From: Novosphingobium endophyticum
GTDB lineage: Bacteria; Pseudomonadota; Alphaproteobacteria; Sphingomonadales; Sphingomonadaceae
NCBI RefSeq assembly: GCF_014640675.1
Contig: NZ_BMHK01000032.1
Coordinates: 1-41,297, forward strand
Reading direction: 5' to 3'
Length of the DNA stretch: 41,297 nt
Below, piece after piece: positions 30,877 to 38,540 of this stretch. Both the position numbers and the translations under genes were made by a program. The notes below the pieces were generated by a model that saw only the letters and a program-made list of their open reading frames with translations, was not told the DNA's origin and ran no database searches. Every line of letters begins with the position of its first letter. The stretch's first letter is position 1.

Positions 30877-32940
30877 TCAGTCTCTTGAGGCGACGATGCA
30901 GCCGACTGCATCGATCGTGGCGTTCCACCCCGGCGCGATCGCAGTTGTGGTCTCGCGCTCCTCTATGATCGCTGGCCCCTGAATGATCTGCCCTGGCGCC
31001 AGATCGGCGCGATCGTAGACCGGCGTCCGCTGGTCATCGGCCCAGGCGGAAACCAGACGATGCGCCTTCGGCGCGCCCGGTTTGGACGCCCGACGCCGCT
31101 GAACCTCTGTTTTCACCAGCGGGCCTCGCGCTGTGAGGCGCCATGTGACGAGTTCGACCGAGACGTCGGACGGGTTGAGCCCGTAAAGGCCGAGATACGC
31201 GTGCTCGAACGCCGCCGTCAGCGCCGCCGGATCCCGCAGGAGGCGTGGATCGAAATCGAACGTGACGGTCACCTCATGCTGCTGGCCGACATAGCGCATG
31301 TCTGCACTGAAGATCATCGTCACGTCCTGCGCCGCGCAGCCGGCCTCGCGCAGCGCAGCCGTACCTTCCGCCTCCAGCTCGTCGAGCGTGCTCTGCACGC
31401 GATTCCAGTCAATGCTATCGACGCGAGTAAGATCGCTGCGCACCAGGTCCAGCCGGACAGGCGTGACCAACGTGCCGAACGCAGACAGGACGCTCGATTG
31501 CGGCGGGATGATCACAGACGCACTTTGCAGCAATTCGGCGACGGCACAGGCATGGAGTGCCCCCGCCCCACCGAAGGCAAAGAGCGGCAGCCCGCGGTAA
31601 TCGACACCTCGATCGGTCGCGTGCGTGCGCGCCGCCGACGCCATGGCTTCGGTGACGACACGATAGATGCCGCGCGCCGCGTGCACCCGATCGACTGCCA
31701 ATTGTTCGGCCAGTCTTTCCATCGCGGCATCCGTCGCAGCGCGATCAAGCGGCATCTCGCCGCCAAGGAAGTTGTCGGCGTCGATCAGCCCAAGAACCAG
31801 ATCCGCGTCGGTTACCGTTGGTTCTGTGCCGCCGCGGCCATAGCAGACCGGGCCAGGGTTCGATCCTGCGCTTTCCGGGCCGACCTTCAGCAGTCCAAGA
31901 TTGTCGACATGCGCGATTGAACCACCGCCGGCACCGATTTCGATCAGGTCGATCGAGGGCACAGTCACCGGCAGCCCGCTGCCATCCTTGAAGCGATAGC
32001 GACGATCAACCTCGAACAGGCCAGTGACAAGCGGAGTCTGATCCTCGATCAGGCACGCCTTCGCGGTCGTGCCTCCCATGTCGAACGACATCAGTCGGTC
32101 GATGCCAAGCAGTGAAGCATAATGGCAGGCGGCGAGCACACCGGCCGCAGGCCCGCTTTCGATCATCCGGGCCGGACTGCGGCCAGCAGTCTCAGCCCCG
32201 ACAATGCCCCCCGAGGACAGCATGATGAGCGGCGAATTCGGGAAGCCTTCCGCCCGCAATCGTTCGCTGAGGCGGCGCAGATAGGGTTGCGAAATCGGCA
32301 TGGCATAGGCATTGACGGTGGTGGTCGATGCGCGTTGATATTCGCGAATTTGGGGCGCAATCTCCGACGAAGTGCAGATAAACAGGCCTTCGACCAGCCG
32401 CGCCAACTCATTCGCGACCAGCGTTTCGTGCGCGGAGTTCGCAAAGCTGTTCAAAAAGCATATTGCGACCGCCTTGACGCCGCTATCGCGGATCTTTCCG
32501 GCCAATACAGCGATATCGTCCATATCCGGCGCAAGCTCGACCGTCCCGTCGGACAGGATCCGCTCACGAAGGCCGAACGTGGCGTCGTCAGTCACCAACG
32601 GGGCTGGATATTCGATCTGTGGGTCGAACATGTCATAACGATGCTCGTTGCGGATGGTGAGCACGTCACGGAAACCCTCGGTCACCACCAGCGCGGTCGG
32701 GAATCCCTTCCGTTCGATAAGCGCATTCGTCACGACCGTGGTGGCGTGGACGACCACGCCATCCACCGCGGCGCTGTCGATCTCGGCCTTGCCGAGCACC
32801 GAAGACACTCCACGGAAGAACCCGCTCAAAAGATCGTCGTGCGTGGTGAGCGTCTTATCAACGACGAGCCGGCCATCGGAATGCCGCAGCACAATGTCCG
32901 TGAAAGTCCCACCGATATCCACCGCCAACGAATAAGCCAT
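30877..32940 (-). CDS. HyuA-type subunit (hydantoinase A / ketone carboxylase beta family)
   Basis: A 687-aa ATPase subunit with the ASKHA-like nucleotide motifs DIGGTFTDIV at the N-terminus and FDMGGTTAKACL near residue 280, plus HATTVVTNALIERKG and REYQRASTTTVNAY. It uses ATP to activate the amide or ketone substrate for the HyuB partner. The CoA-transferase genes downstream favour a carboxylase making a beta-keto acid, as in acetone or acetophenone carboxylase. The small extra subunit of those complexes is not visible here, however. It is transcribed from the divergent region carrying the IclR-type palindromes. Confidence 0.88.
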   Translation of the reverse strand: MAYSLAVDIGGTFTDIVLRHSDGRLVVDKTLTTHDDLLSGFFRGVSSVLGKAEIDSAAVDGVVVHATTVVTNALIERKGFPTALVVTEGFRDVLTIRNEHRYDMFDPQIEYPAPLVTDDATFGLRERILSDGTVELAPDMDDIAVLAGKIRDSGVKAVAICFLNSFANSAHETLVANELARLVEGLFICTSSEIAPQIREYQRASTTTVNAYAMPISQPYLRRLSERLRAEGFPNSPLIMLSSGGIVGAETAGRSPARMIESGPAAGVLAACHYASLLGIDRLMSFDMGGTTAKACLIEDQTPLVTGLFEVDRRYRFKDGSGLPVTVPSIDLIEIGAGGGSIAHVDNLGLLKVGPESAGSNPGPVCYGRGGTEPTVTDADLVLGLIDADNFLGGEMPLDRAATDAAMERLAEQLAVDRVHAARGIYRVVTEAMASAARTHATDRGVDYRGLPLFAFGGAGALHACAVAELLQSASVIIPPQSSVLSAFGTLVTPVRLDLVRSDLTRVDSIDWNRVQSTLDELEAEGTAALREAGCAAQDVTMIFSADMRYVGQQHEVTVTFDFDPRLLRDPAALTAAFEHAYLGLYGLNPSDVSVELVTWRLTARGPLVKTEVQRRRASKPGAPKAHRLVSAWADDQRTPVYDRADLAPGQIIQGPAIIEERETTTAIAPGWNATIDAVGCIVASRD

Positions 32941-32958
32941 ACCTTATGTCCGCCTATA

Positions 32959-32993
32959 TTTCATTTATTGAAATGTCGTTTCGATTCGTGAAA
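32959..32993. promoter_or_regulatory. Tandem operator-like palindromes, likely IclR sites
   Basis: Two 15-bp elements of identical design, TTTCA-N5-TGAAA (32959-32973) and TTTCG-N5-TGAAA (32979-32993), lie exactly 20 bp apart, i.e. two helical turns. They sit 19-53 bp upstream of hyuA and upstream of the divergent iclR-type gene. This is what cooperative binding of a tetrameric IclR regulator would need; no binding data are implied. Confidence 0.65.
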
Positions 32994-33137
32994 TATTGAC
33001 GCGGAGGTCGATTCTTGTCAAGCCGGCTGGCCAAATTGCGACCCTTTTTCTATCATTTGCGATGTTTCCTGAACAATTTCCGACGCCTTCTGCCCTCGCC
33101 TTGCATCCGGAGAAATCTTAAGGCATGCTGCTTTAAT

Positions 33138-33150
33138 GAAACGAGGTTTC
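33138..33150. promoter_or_regulatory. Third GAAA/TTTC palindrome at the regulator's own ribosome-binding site
   Basis: GAAAC-gag-GTTTC is a perfect 5-bp inverted repeat overlapping the GAGG used by the IclR-type gene at 33153. It uses the same GAAA/TTTC half-sites as the tandem pair upstream, in inverted order. Autoregulation or translational control is possible. Confidence 0.45.
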
Positions 33151-33152
33151 GA

Positions 33153-33953
33153 ATGATGAACAACGATCATCCGGCGACAAAGGCCGACGGCGGTCGGGCT
33201 GCGGGAACGAGCACGCTCGACCTCGCGCTGCGTGTGCTGGAGTTTCTTGCGCTTGCCAGCGAACCAAAGGCGCTGGCCGAAATCGCGGCCGAATTCGCGG
33301 CCTCCAAAGCGACGATCTATCGCCATCTCGTCACCATGCAACGCCATGGCTTCGTCCGTCAGGACAGCCGGACCGGGCGTTATAGCGCCGGTATCAAGCT
33401 GATCGTTTTGGGCGAAGCCCAGCGTGGCCGGCTTGACGTGGTCACCGCCGCGCACCCGCACCTCATTCATCTGCGCGATTCAACCGGGCAAGCAACGACA
33501 TTGTCGGCACTGGTCGACGATGATCTGGTCGTGCTTGAACTGATCGAGGGCAGGTCGATCATCGACTTTTCCACCCGACCGGGCACGAAGCTTGCTCTTC
33601 ATGCCAGCGCGCACGGAAAAATTTGGCTGGCCTTCGGACCCCTCGGCCTATTGGAATCCACGGTAAGTAGCCCGCTTGACAGCTGGACGAGCGCGACCCT
33701 GACCAACCCGGCCGCCCTTCGACGTGAAATAGGCATGGTGCGGTCGCGCGGCTGGGCATCTGCCCCCGAGGAGGTGATGCCCGGCGTCAATGCCTTGTCG
33801 GCCCCCGTGTTTGACCATCGCTCCCAACTTGTGGCGGCTGTCGCCATCGTTGGATCGACGCAGGCCATTTCGGCCCGGCCGAATCGCGAGTTAGTCGAGC
33901 AGGTGGTCGCCTGCGCCCGCACCATTTCGTTGGAGTTAGGCTGGCAGGGATGA
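33153..33953 (+). CDS. IclR-family transcriptional regulator
   Basis: About 266 aa with an N-terminal winged helix (about 20-80; LAEIAAEFAASKATIYRHL) and the C-terminal IclR effector domain (GTKLALHASAHGKIWLAF; ALSAPVFDHRSQLVAAVAIVG). Most IclR proteins sense aromatic or small organic acids and control neighbouring catabolic genes. ATG 33153 has GAGG 6 nt upstream; the frame open from 33015 has no homology. It is divergent from hyuA and upstream of the cupin-aldolase pair, so it may control both sides. Confidence 0.9.
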   Translation: MMNNDHPATKADGGRAAGTSTLDLALRVLEFLALASEPKALAEIAAEFAASKATIYRHLVTMQRHGFVRQDSRTGRYSAGIKLIVLGEAQRGRLDVVTAAHPHLIHLRDSTGQATTLSALVDDDLVVLELIEGRSIIDFSTRPGTKLALHASAHGKIWLAFGPLGLLESTVSSPLDSWTSATLTNPAALRREIGMVRSRGWASAPEEVMPGVNALSAPVFDHRSQLVAAVAIVGSTQAISARPNRELVEQVVACARTISLELGWQG

Positions 33954-34007
33954 CCGAGCAGAAACATCCGCCGCGCGAAACCGCCGGTGACATAGGAGTA
34001 GACGATC

Positions 34008-34340
34008 ATGGATCCGCAAACGGTAGATTGGGACGAAATGCCTTGGACGCGCGTGCGTGAAGGCGTGGAGAGAAAGGCGTTTTCGGGTGACGGCGCGACA
34101 ATCGCGCTCAATCGGCTGATGCCCGGTCACGAGCCGCGGCCCCACGCGCATCCGCACGAGCAGATCGCGTATATCCTGAGTGGCCGGATCCGCTTCTGCG
34201 TCGGCAGTGACGAGCATTTGCTGGGGCCGGGCAGCGTGCTGCGAATTCCGCCGGGCATTGAGCATTGGGGCGAGGTCGTCGGTGACGAGCCGGTTCTGAA
34301 CCTCGATGTATTCACGCCGCGCCGGGCCGAATACGCATGA
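34008..34340 (+). CDS. Cupin-domain protein
   Basis: A 110-aa single-domain cupin. Motif 1 carries His46, His48 and Glu51 (PHAHPHEQIAYILSG) and motif 2 includes PPGIEHW with His86, so a metal can probably bind. Small cupins act as isomerases, lyases, dioxygenases or sensors. Its stop overlaps the aldolase start (ATGA), which ties it to aldolase or oxoacid chemistry. Activity is otherwise unknown. Confidence 0.85.
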   Translation: MDPQTVDWDEMPWTRVREGVERKAFSGDGATIALNRLMPGHEPRPHAHPHEQIAYILSGRIRFCVGSDEHLLGPGSVLRIPPGIEHWGEVVGDEPVLNLDVFTPRRAEYA

Positions 34341-35104
34341 ACCTTCCGGCCCCGACGTCCCTGCGGGACCGGCTCGGCGGCGCGGTGATCGGGACGTTTC
34401 TCAAGAGCCCGTCCTATCACAATGCCGAAATCCTCGGCGAAGCGGGCCTCGACTATATCGTCGTCGATGCCGAACATGCCCCCTTCGGCCCGGCGGCACT
34501 GGACATGATATCGCTCGCCGCGCGCAGCGTTGATCTTCCCATGCTGGTGCGGATCGCAACGCTCGATGCGGCTGCGATCAATACCTGCCTGGATCTGGGC
34601 GCGCAGGGCATCATGGTGCCACATGTCCGTTCCCGGGCCGAAGCCGAGAAAGCCGTCGCGGCGACGCGATATGGCCTCGGTCGAGGCTTCTCCCCTTCCA
34701 CACGGGCAGGCGGGTACGGCTCGCTAGGGGCACGCGCGTATCGTGACAGGGCTGCGGCGACAACCACAGTGTGGGCGCAAATCGAGGATGGCGAGGCTTT
34801 GGCGGCGCTGGACTCCATAGCCACGGTGGACGGCATCGACTGCCTGTTCGTCGGCCGTGCCGACCTTGCTTTGTCGCTGGGCGTGCAGGATCCAGCCGAT
34901 CCGCTAATACTGGACGCGCTACACCGCGTTGCGGACGCCGCCGGCCGGGCAAATTGCGCTGCGGGCATCTTCATCAGCACTCCTGGCGAAATCGCGGCGC
35001 TCAAGGCAATAGGCTACACTGCCTTCGTCTGCGGATCCGACCAGAGCTTGCTGATGGAACAGGGCAAGCGCCTCCGCATCCAGATTGAAACCATGCGTCC
35101 CTGA
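34337..35104 (+). CDS. HpcH/HpaI-family class II aldolase
   Basis: A 255-aa metal-dependent aldolase of the 4-hydroxy-2-oxoacid (HpaI) type, which splits 2-oxo-4-hydroxy acids into pyruvate and an aldehyde. Visible: GTFLKSPSYHNAEILGEAGLDY, the catalytic VDAEHAPFGP, the metal-binding Glu in WAQIEDGEA and Asp in FVGRADLALSLG. It is coupled to the cupin by a 4-bp overlap. It lies at the end of the plus-strand iclR-cupin-aldolase unit and could process a terminal product of ring cleavage. Confidence 0.9.
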   Translation: MNLPAPTSLRDRLGGAVIGTFLKSPSYHNAEILGEAGLDYIVVDAEHAPFGPAALDMISLAARSVDLPMLVRIATLDAAAINTCLDLGAQGIMVPHVRSRAEAEKAVAATRYGLGRGFSPSTRAGGYGSLGARAYRDRAAATTTVWAQIEDGEALAALDSIATVDGIDCLFVGRADLALSLGVQDPADPLILDALHRVADAAGRANCAAGIFISTPGEIAALKAIGYTAFVCGSDQSLLMEQGKRLRIQIETMRP

Positions 35105-35485
35105 CTCATTGATCAGGTCTGAACGATGGAACGCAGCCGCGGTTCGTGGGCAAAGTTGGCCGGGTCGCCCCCCAACAACCTCTCGACATTTCTCGCCTGC
35201 TTCGCTGTGCTCTGCGGGCTCTGCTGCACAGGCCATTGCTTCAACCGCGCTGATGCGCAAAACAACCGCCCGGCTCTAATCCCAGCTGGAGGCAAGCTGG
35301 GGGTCATGTCACATGCGCCGCCTGATCTTCCACGAGCGACGGGCCGCAATGGGATAGCTGCGTCCGAATATCGGAATAAACTGCGGCAAACGCTAGAATC
35401 GAGCGCCAAAAGCCCTGCAATTATGCCAAGTTCGGCGCCCCAGGCCCAAATCCGCTCAGACCATCGGGTTGTTGGAGGCGACCAG

Positions 35486-35517
35486 ATGCTCCCCATTCTT
35501 GCCAGAATGGGGAGCAT
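35486..35517. terminator. Perfect 14-bp hairpin, probable terminator or element end
   Basis: ATGCTCCCCATTCT-tgcc-AGAATGGGGAGCAT is a perfect inverted repeat with a 4-nt loop. It is about 380 bp beyond the aldolase stop and 270 bp beyond the receptor stop, and no U-run follows. It could be a bidirectional transcription stop, an RNA-stabilising stem or part of a mobile remnant. Confidence 0.5.
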
Positions 35518-35583
35518 ATAGGTTTACCATAATAAAACATATATAATGCAAAGTATTACGCCCACCCGCACACAGAACCGTAA

Positions 35584-35759
35584 TACCAAGGCGCGATGAC
35601 CGGAGCCCATTGAACCCTCTTCCCTTTAGGGAGGGGTGGAAGAGGGGAACGTGTCCCCGCTCCTCTTCGGCTGGGCAGAGGAGAGCCGCCGAGCCTTCGT
35701 ATCTCTCGGCCCTGGCGGGTTGGAGAGCAACTATGGGTCAAATTCATCGCGCCTTGGTA
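35584..35759. mobile_element. Miniature inverted-repeat element (MITE-like), TA-flanked
   Basis: TACCAAGGCGCGATGA at 35584-35599 is exactly inverted at 35744-35759 (TCATCGCGCCTTGGTA), enclosing a 176-bp unit with no coding capacity. The outermost TA on both sides is what IS630/Tc1-mariner-type transposition at a TA target leaves. The inside is highly structured (CCCTCTTCC 35615-35623 with GGAAGAGGG 35638-35646; GGGGA/TCCCC at 35644-35658). Non-autonomous spread by an IS630-like transposase elsewhere in the genome is inferred. Confidence 0.6.
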
Positions 35760-35785
35760 CCCGGGGGGCAGGATCTTTGGCACCT

Positions 35786-38335
35786 TCAAAATTTGAATGT
35801 GCCAGTCACCCGGAACGTGCGACCCGCTTCGGGAATGATGCCGACTTCCTCATAAACGCCTTGCAGCGGCGTGAAATACTCCTTGTCAAAGAGATTTTCG
35901 ATAGTCGCGGTGATGTTGAATGACTTGTATTCGGCAAACACGGCCGCACGGGCCGAGAAGTAGCCGGGGATTACGATGGCGTCGCGAATCTTGCCGCCGG
36001 TCTTGGAAATATAGGTTCCGCCAAGAGTACCCCCGAAAGTCCCGTATTCGGTCTCAGGTGAAGTATATGTGAGATAGGCAGAGTAGACCTCTTTCGGGAT
36101 GGTATTGCGGCGATAGCCGTTCTGGAGCTCGGGCAGGCAGCTGGCATTAAGCGCTGCGAATATGCCGCCATAACCATCTTCCCCGGAAATGCCGAACCGC
36201 GATGGCGGCACCACGACGAATTCGCCATTGCCCGATCCGCAAGCACCCGGCGGTGCGATCGTGAAGTCCTGCACCGTGGCGGCGCCGGTCAGCGTCAGAT
36301 GATCGTTGATCAGGTAACGCATCTCGAATTCGACGCCTTCGCCCTTTTCGCCGCTAATATTGCCGAACGGGTCCTGCCGCGTGCGATGCTGCTCGTAATA
36401 GGCCAGAGAGCCCACCAGCGTGTCTCGCAGCAGCGAGAATTTGACGCCCGCTTCGAGCAGGTCCGACGCGCCGAGTATATTGCCAGCGGCGATCACTTCA
36501 GGGCTGATGCCGCCAACGCCATTGGTCTCCACAGCGGATCCTTCGGCATAGGTGATGTAAGGAATGATGCCGAAGCCCGTGTCGAAGTTCCCGCTAATTG
36601 AATAGGAAAAATCGCCCTGCTTTGCACGCAGAAGCACATCCTTGAGCGCTGGGTTGAATACTGTATTACCGGTGTTAATCGACCGCGCGCGATAATAGTC
36701 ATATCGACCATTGGCAATCACGCTCAGCTTGTCCCAGAATTTGAGGTCGACCACGAGTGCGCCGCCAGTGTCAGTCCAGCGCGAATCAAAGATGCTATCC
36801 CAGCCAATCCCGTTACCGCCGGGTTCGATCGAAAAGGGGCTGTCGAAGATGTCGGAACCGGTCGCCCCGCGCGAAAGGTCGCGACGGTCGACGACGAGAT
36901 AGCCCGAAAGGAAGTTGGTATGGAGTATCGAGTCGTAAATGCGGTGTGATGCGGTGGCGTAGAACTCGGCCTTCACATCGTCGCTGAACTCGGTCTCCAA
37001 CTGGTAGGATGCCCGCAACTCTAATGTCGATGCCTCATGCTGTGCCGCGAAGCCGGAAGACACATACACTTTGCCATCCAGTCTGTCGTAGAAGCCCTGT
37101 AGCTTCAGCTTGGAATCATCGAACTCCTTTACCAGGTCGACATAGGCCGTGATCGTTTTGGCACGCTGTATTTCGCTGTCGGGGTCGAGGAACGCGGTGC
37201 GGCGATCAAGCTTCGTCGTGCCGACGCCTTCGTCGAGATCGAATGCCGTGTTGGGGCCTGGAGGGCCAAAGAAGAATTCAATAAACTGACGGATATTGGA
37301 AGTGCCGAAGAAGCTCCCCACCGCGGCATCGACCTCATCGGGCGTCAAGCGGCCGTTGCCATCCAGATCCGTCATGTCGGTGTCGCGGCCGGTGATATAG
37401 GTGCCGTTGTCGATCAGGTCCTGGGTGACACGGTTCCATCCGAGCGTCTGGTAGTAACCCTTCGATCGGAGGTACATGCCGCCCAGTTCGATCGACAGGC
37501 TATCGGACAGATCGTGCGTAAACGACGTTTGAACGAGCTTGTGATTGGGCTTGCGCCCGCGAATGAAGTGGCCCGAATCCTCAAGTTCACCATAAAGCGA
37601 CAGACCGGCGTAGCGTCCCCCCAAATAGAACGGCACTTGCAGTTCCGCAGTATACTTGTTTTTGTCATAGCTGCCGGTGGTGTAGCTGACCTCGCCCGAT
37701 AGCGCTTGGCCCTTCTCGGCGGTCCTTGGATAGAAATTAAGCAGGCCGCCGATCCGGCTCGCCCCGTAGATCGCCGGAGCCGGGCCACGGATCAGTTCGA
37801 TACGCGAACTGGCACCGATAGGCGCGGGAAACATGCCGTCGTTCTGCACGCGCTTGAAGCCGCGGAAATAGGTGTCCGAAATGCTGCCGCGGATGCTGAC
37901 GGCACCGGGAACCCCAAAGAAGCTACCGCCAAAGGTGCCCGGCGACGTTGTGACAAAATCATCGACGTCCTCGATCGAGTAACGATCCATGGTCGTGTCG
38001 CTGACGATGCTGATCGACCGAGGCGTTTCAACGAGCGGTCGCGTAACGCCAAGGACCGAATCCGTTCTCTGCAGCTTGAGAAGTCCAGCGGGGTCGGCGG
38101 TTACGATGATCGCGTTTGCCTCTTCGTGTCCGTCCGGGGCGACCGTCTCGGGCGGCTGCGCTGCACCGTCCTGGGCCTGCGCTGCGGTGGCAAGCATCAG
38201 GGGGGAAAACGCGGTCGCCATCAGTGCCGAACGCAATACTCGGGTAAGCCGAAGTTGGCACTCCGGCACGGCAACCGCCGTAAGGGCAGGATTGGTGTCT
38301 TGCGGCCCCGTCGCGGCACTGAAATTCCGAATCAT
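35786..38335 (-). CDS. TonB-dependent outer-membrane receptor with EF-hand-like loop
   Basis: An 849-aa outer-membrane porin-receptor that imports a ligand using TonB energy. After about 30 residues comes a signal peptide (hydrophobic core about 38-52, AAQAQ cleavage site near 55), a TonB-box-like AIIVTA (75-80), a plug domain (about 95-205; TPRSISIVS, SIRGSISDTYFRGF, RIELIRGPAPAIYGAS) and a beta-barrel ending in the expected FKF. Residues 323-334 (DLDGNGRLTPDE) match a canonical 12-residue EF-hand loop, predicted in an extracellular loop. Start ATG 38335 has GGAG 7 nt upstream. The LacI-type operator at 38428 suggests sugar or nucleoside induction. Confidence 0.92.
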   Translation of the reverse strand: MIRNFSAATGPQDTNPALTAVAVPECQLRLTRVLRSALMATAFSPLMLATAAQAQDGAAQPPETVAPDGHEEANAIIVTADPAGLLKLQRTDSVLGVTRPLVETPRSISIVSDTTMDRYSIEDVDDFVTTSPGTFGGSFFGVPGAVSIRGSISDTYFRGFKRVQNDGMFPAPIGASSRIELIRGPAPAIYGASRIGGLLNFYPRTAEKGQALSGEVSYTTGSYDKNKYTAELQVPFYLGGRYAGLSLYGELEDSGHFIRGRKPNHKLVQTSFTHDLSDSLSIELGGMYLRSKGYYQTLGWNRVTQDLIDNGTYITGRDTDMTDLDGNGRLTPDEVDAAVGSFFGTSNIRQFIEFFFGPPGPNTAFDLDEGVGTTKLDRRTAFLDPDSEIQRAKTITAYVDLVKEFDDSKLKLQGFYDRLDGKVYVSSGFAAQHEASTLELRASYQLETEFSDDVKAEFYATASHRIYDSILHTNFLSGYLVVDRRDLSRGATGSDIFDSPFSIEPGGNGIGWDSIFDSRWTDTGGALVVDLKFWDKLSVIANGRYDYYRARSINTGNTVFNPALKDVLLRAKQGDFSYSISGNFDTGFGIIPYITYAEGSAVETNGVGGISPEVIAAGNILGASDLLEAGVKFSLLRDTLVGSLAYYEQHRTRQDPFGNISGEKGEGVEFEMRYLINDHLTLTGAATVQDFTIAPPGACGSGNGEFVVVPPSRFGISGEDGYGGIFAALNASCLPELQNGYRRNTIPKEVYSAYLTYTSPETEYGTFGGTLGGTYISKTGGKIRDAIVIPGYFSARAAVFAEYKSFNITATIENLFDKEYFTPLQGVYEEVGIIPEAGRTFRVTGTFKF
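37334..37369 (-). other. EF-hand-type calcium-binding loop inside the TonB receptor
   Basis: The translated DLDGNGRLTPDE (receptor residues 323-334) has Asp, Asp, Asn, backbone, Thr and Glu at EF-hand positions 1, 3, 5, 7, 9 and 12, a Gly at position 6 and a hydrophobic residue at 8. This fits a calcium-ligating loop. Confidence 0.6.
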
Positions 38336-38427
38336 TTTAGGCTCCCCGAATGTGTAGTGTCAGGCAGCAACTCGTTTGCGACACCCTTGCGGGGCGTCCC
38401 GGCTGCAACCCTCTACGAGCTGTCTTC

Positions 38428-38443
38428 ACTTAATCGTTAAAGT
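38428..38443. promoter_or_regulatory. LacI-type operator upstream of the TonB receptor
   Basis: ACTTAATCGTTAAAGT is a near-perfect palindrome centred on CG, the usual LacI/GalR format, about 93 bp before the receptor ATG. Its first 9 bases recur exactly in the site at 39648. Immediately next to it AACATCC-N10-GGATGTT (38444-38467) forms a second, unrelated inverted repeat. Confidence 0.65.
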
Positions 38444-38540
38444 AACATCCGCAAGAATCTGGATGTTGTCAAGAGGGGTTCGCGACTGCTGAAAAATGCG
38501 TCGCAAAAGGCCATTCAGCTAATCAGAAACGCCAAGCAGA

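Larger units (their letters stand above)
35105..35785. other. Intergenic region with a long hairpin and a miniature element
   Basis: No convincing gene lies between the aldolase and the TonB receptor (convergent). The region holds the 14-bp hairpin at 35486-35517, an AT-rich patch at about 35520-35560 and the TA-bounded inverted-repeat element at 35584-35759. Frames on both strands at 35113-35521 share the peptide MLPILARMGSI only because the hairpin is palindromic. Confidence 0.6.

Noticed and set aside
35113..35521. Two overlapping 130-aa frames on opposite strands downstream of the aldolase
   Set aside because: Both share a peptide only because of the 14-bp palindrome; neither has a homologue-like pattern or good start.
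37706..38440. A 244-codon plus-strand frame opposite the TonB receptor N-terminus
   Set aside because: It is antisense to the signal peptide and plug domain of the receptor, with no domain of its own.
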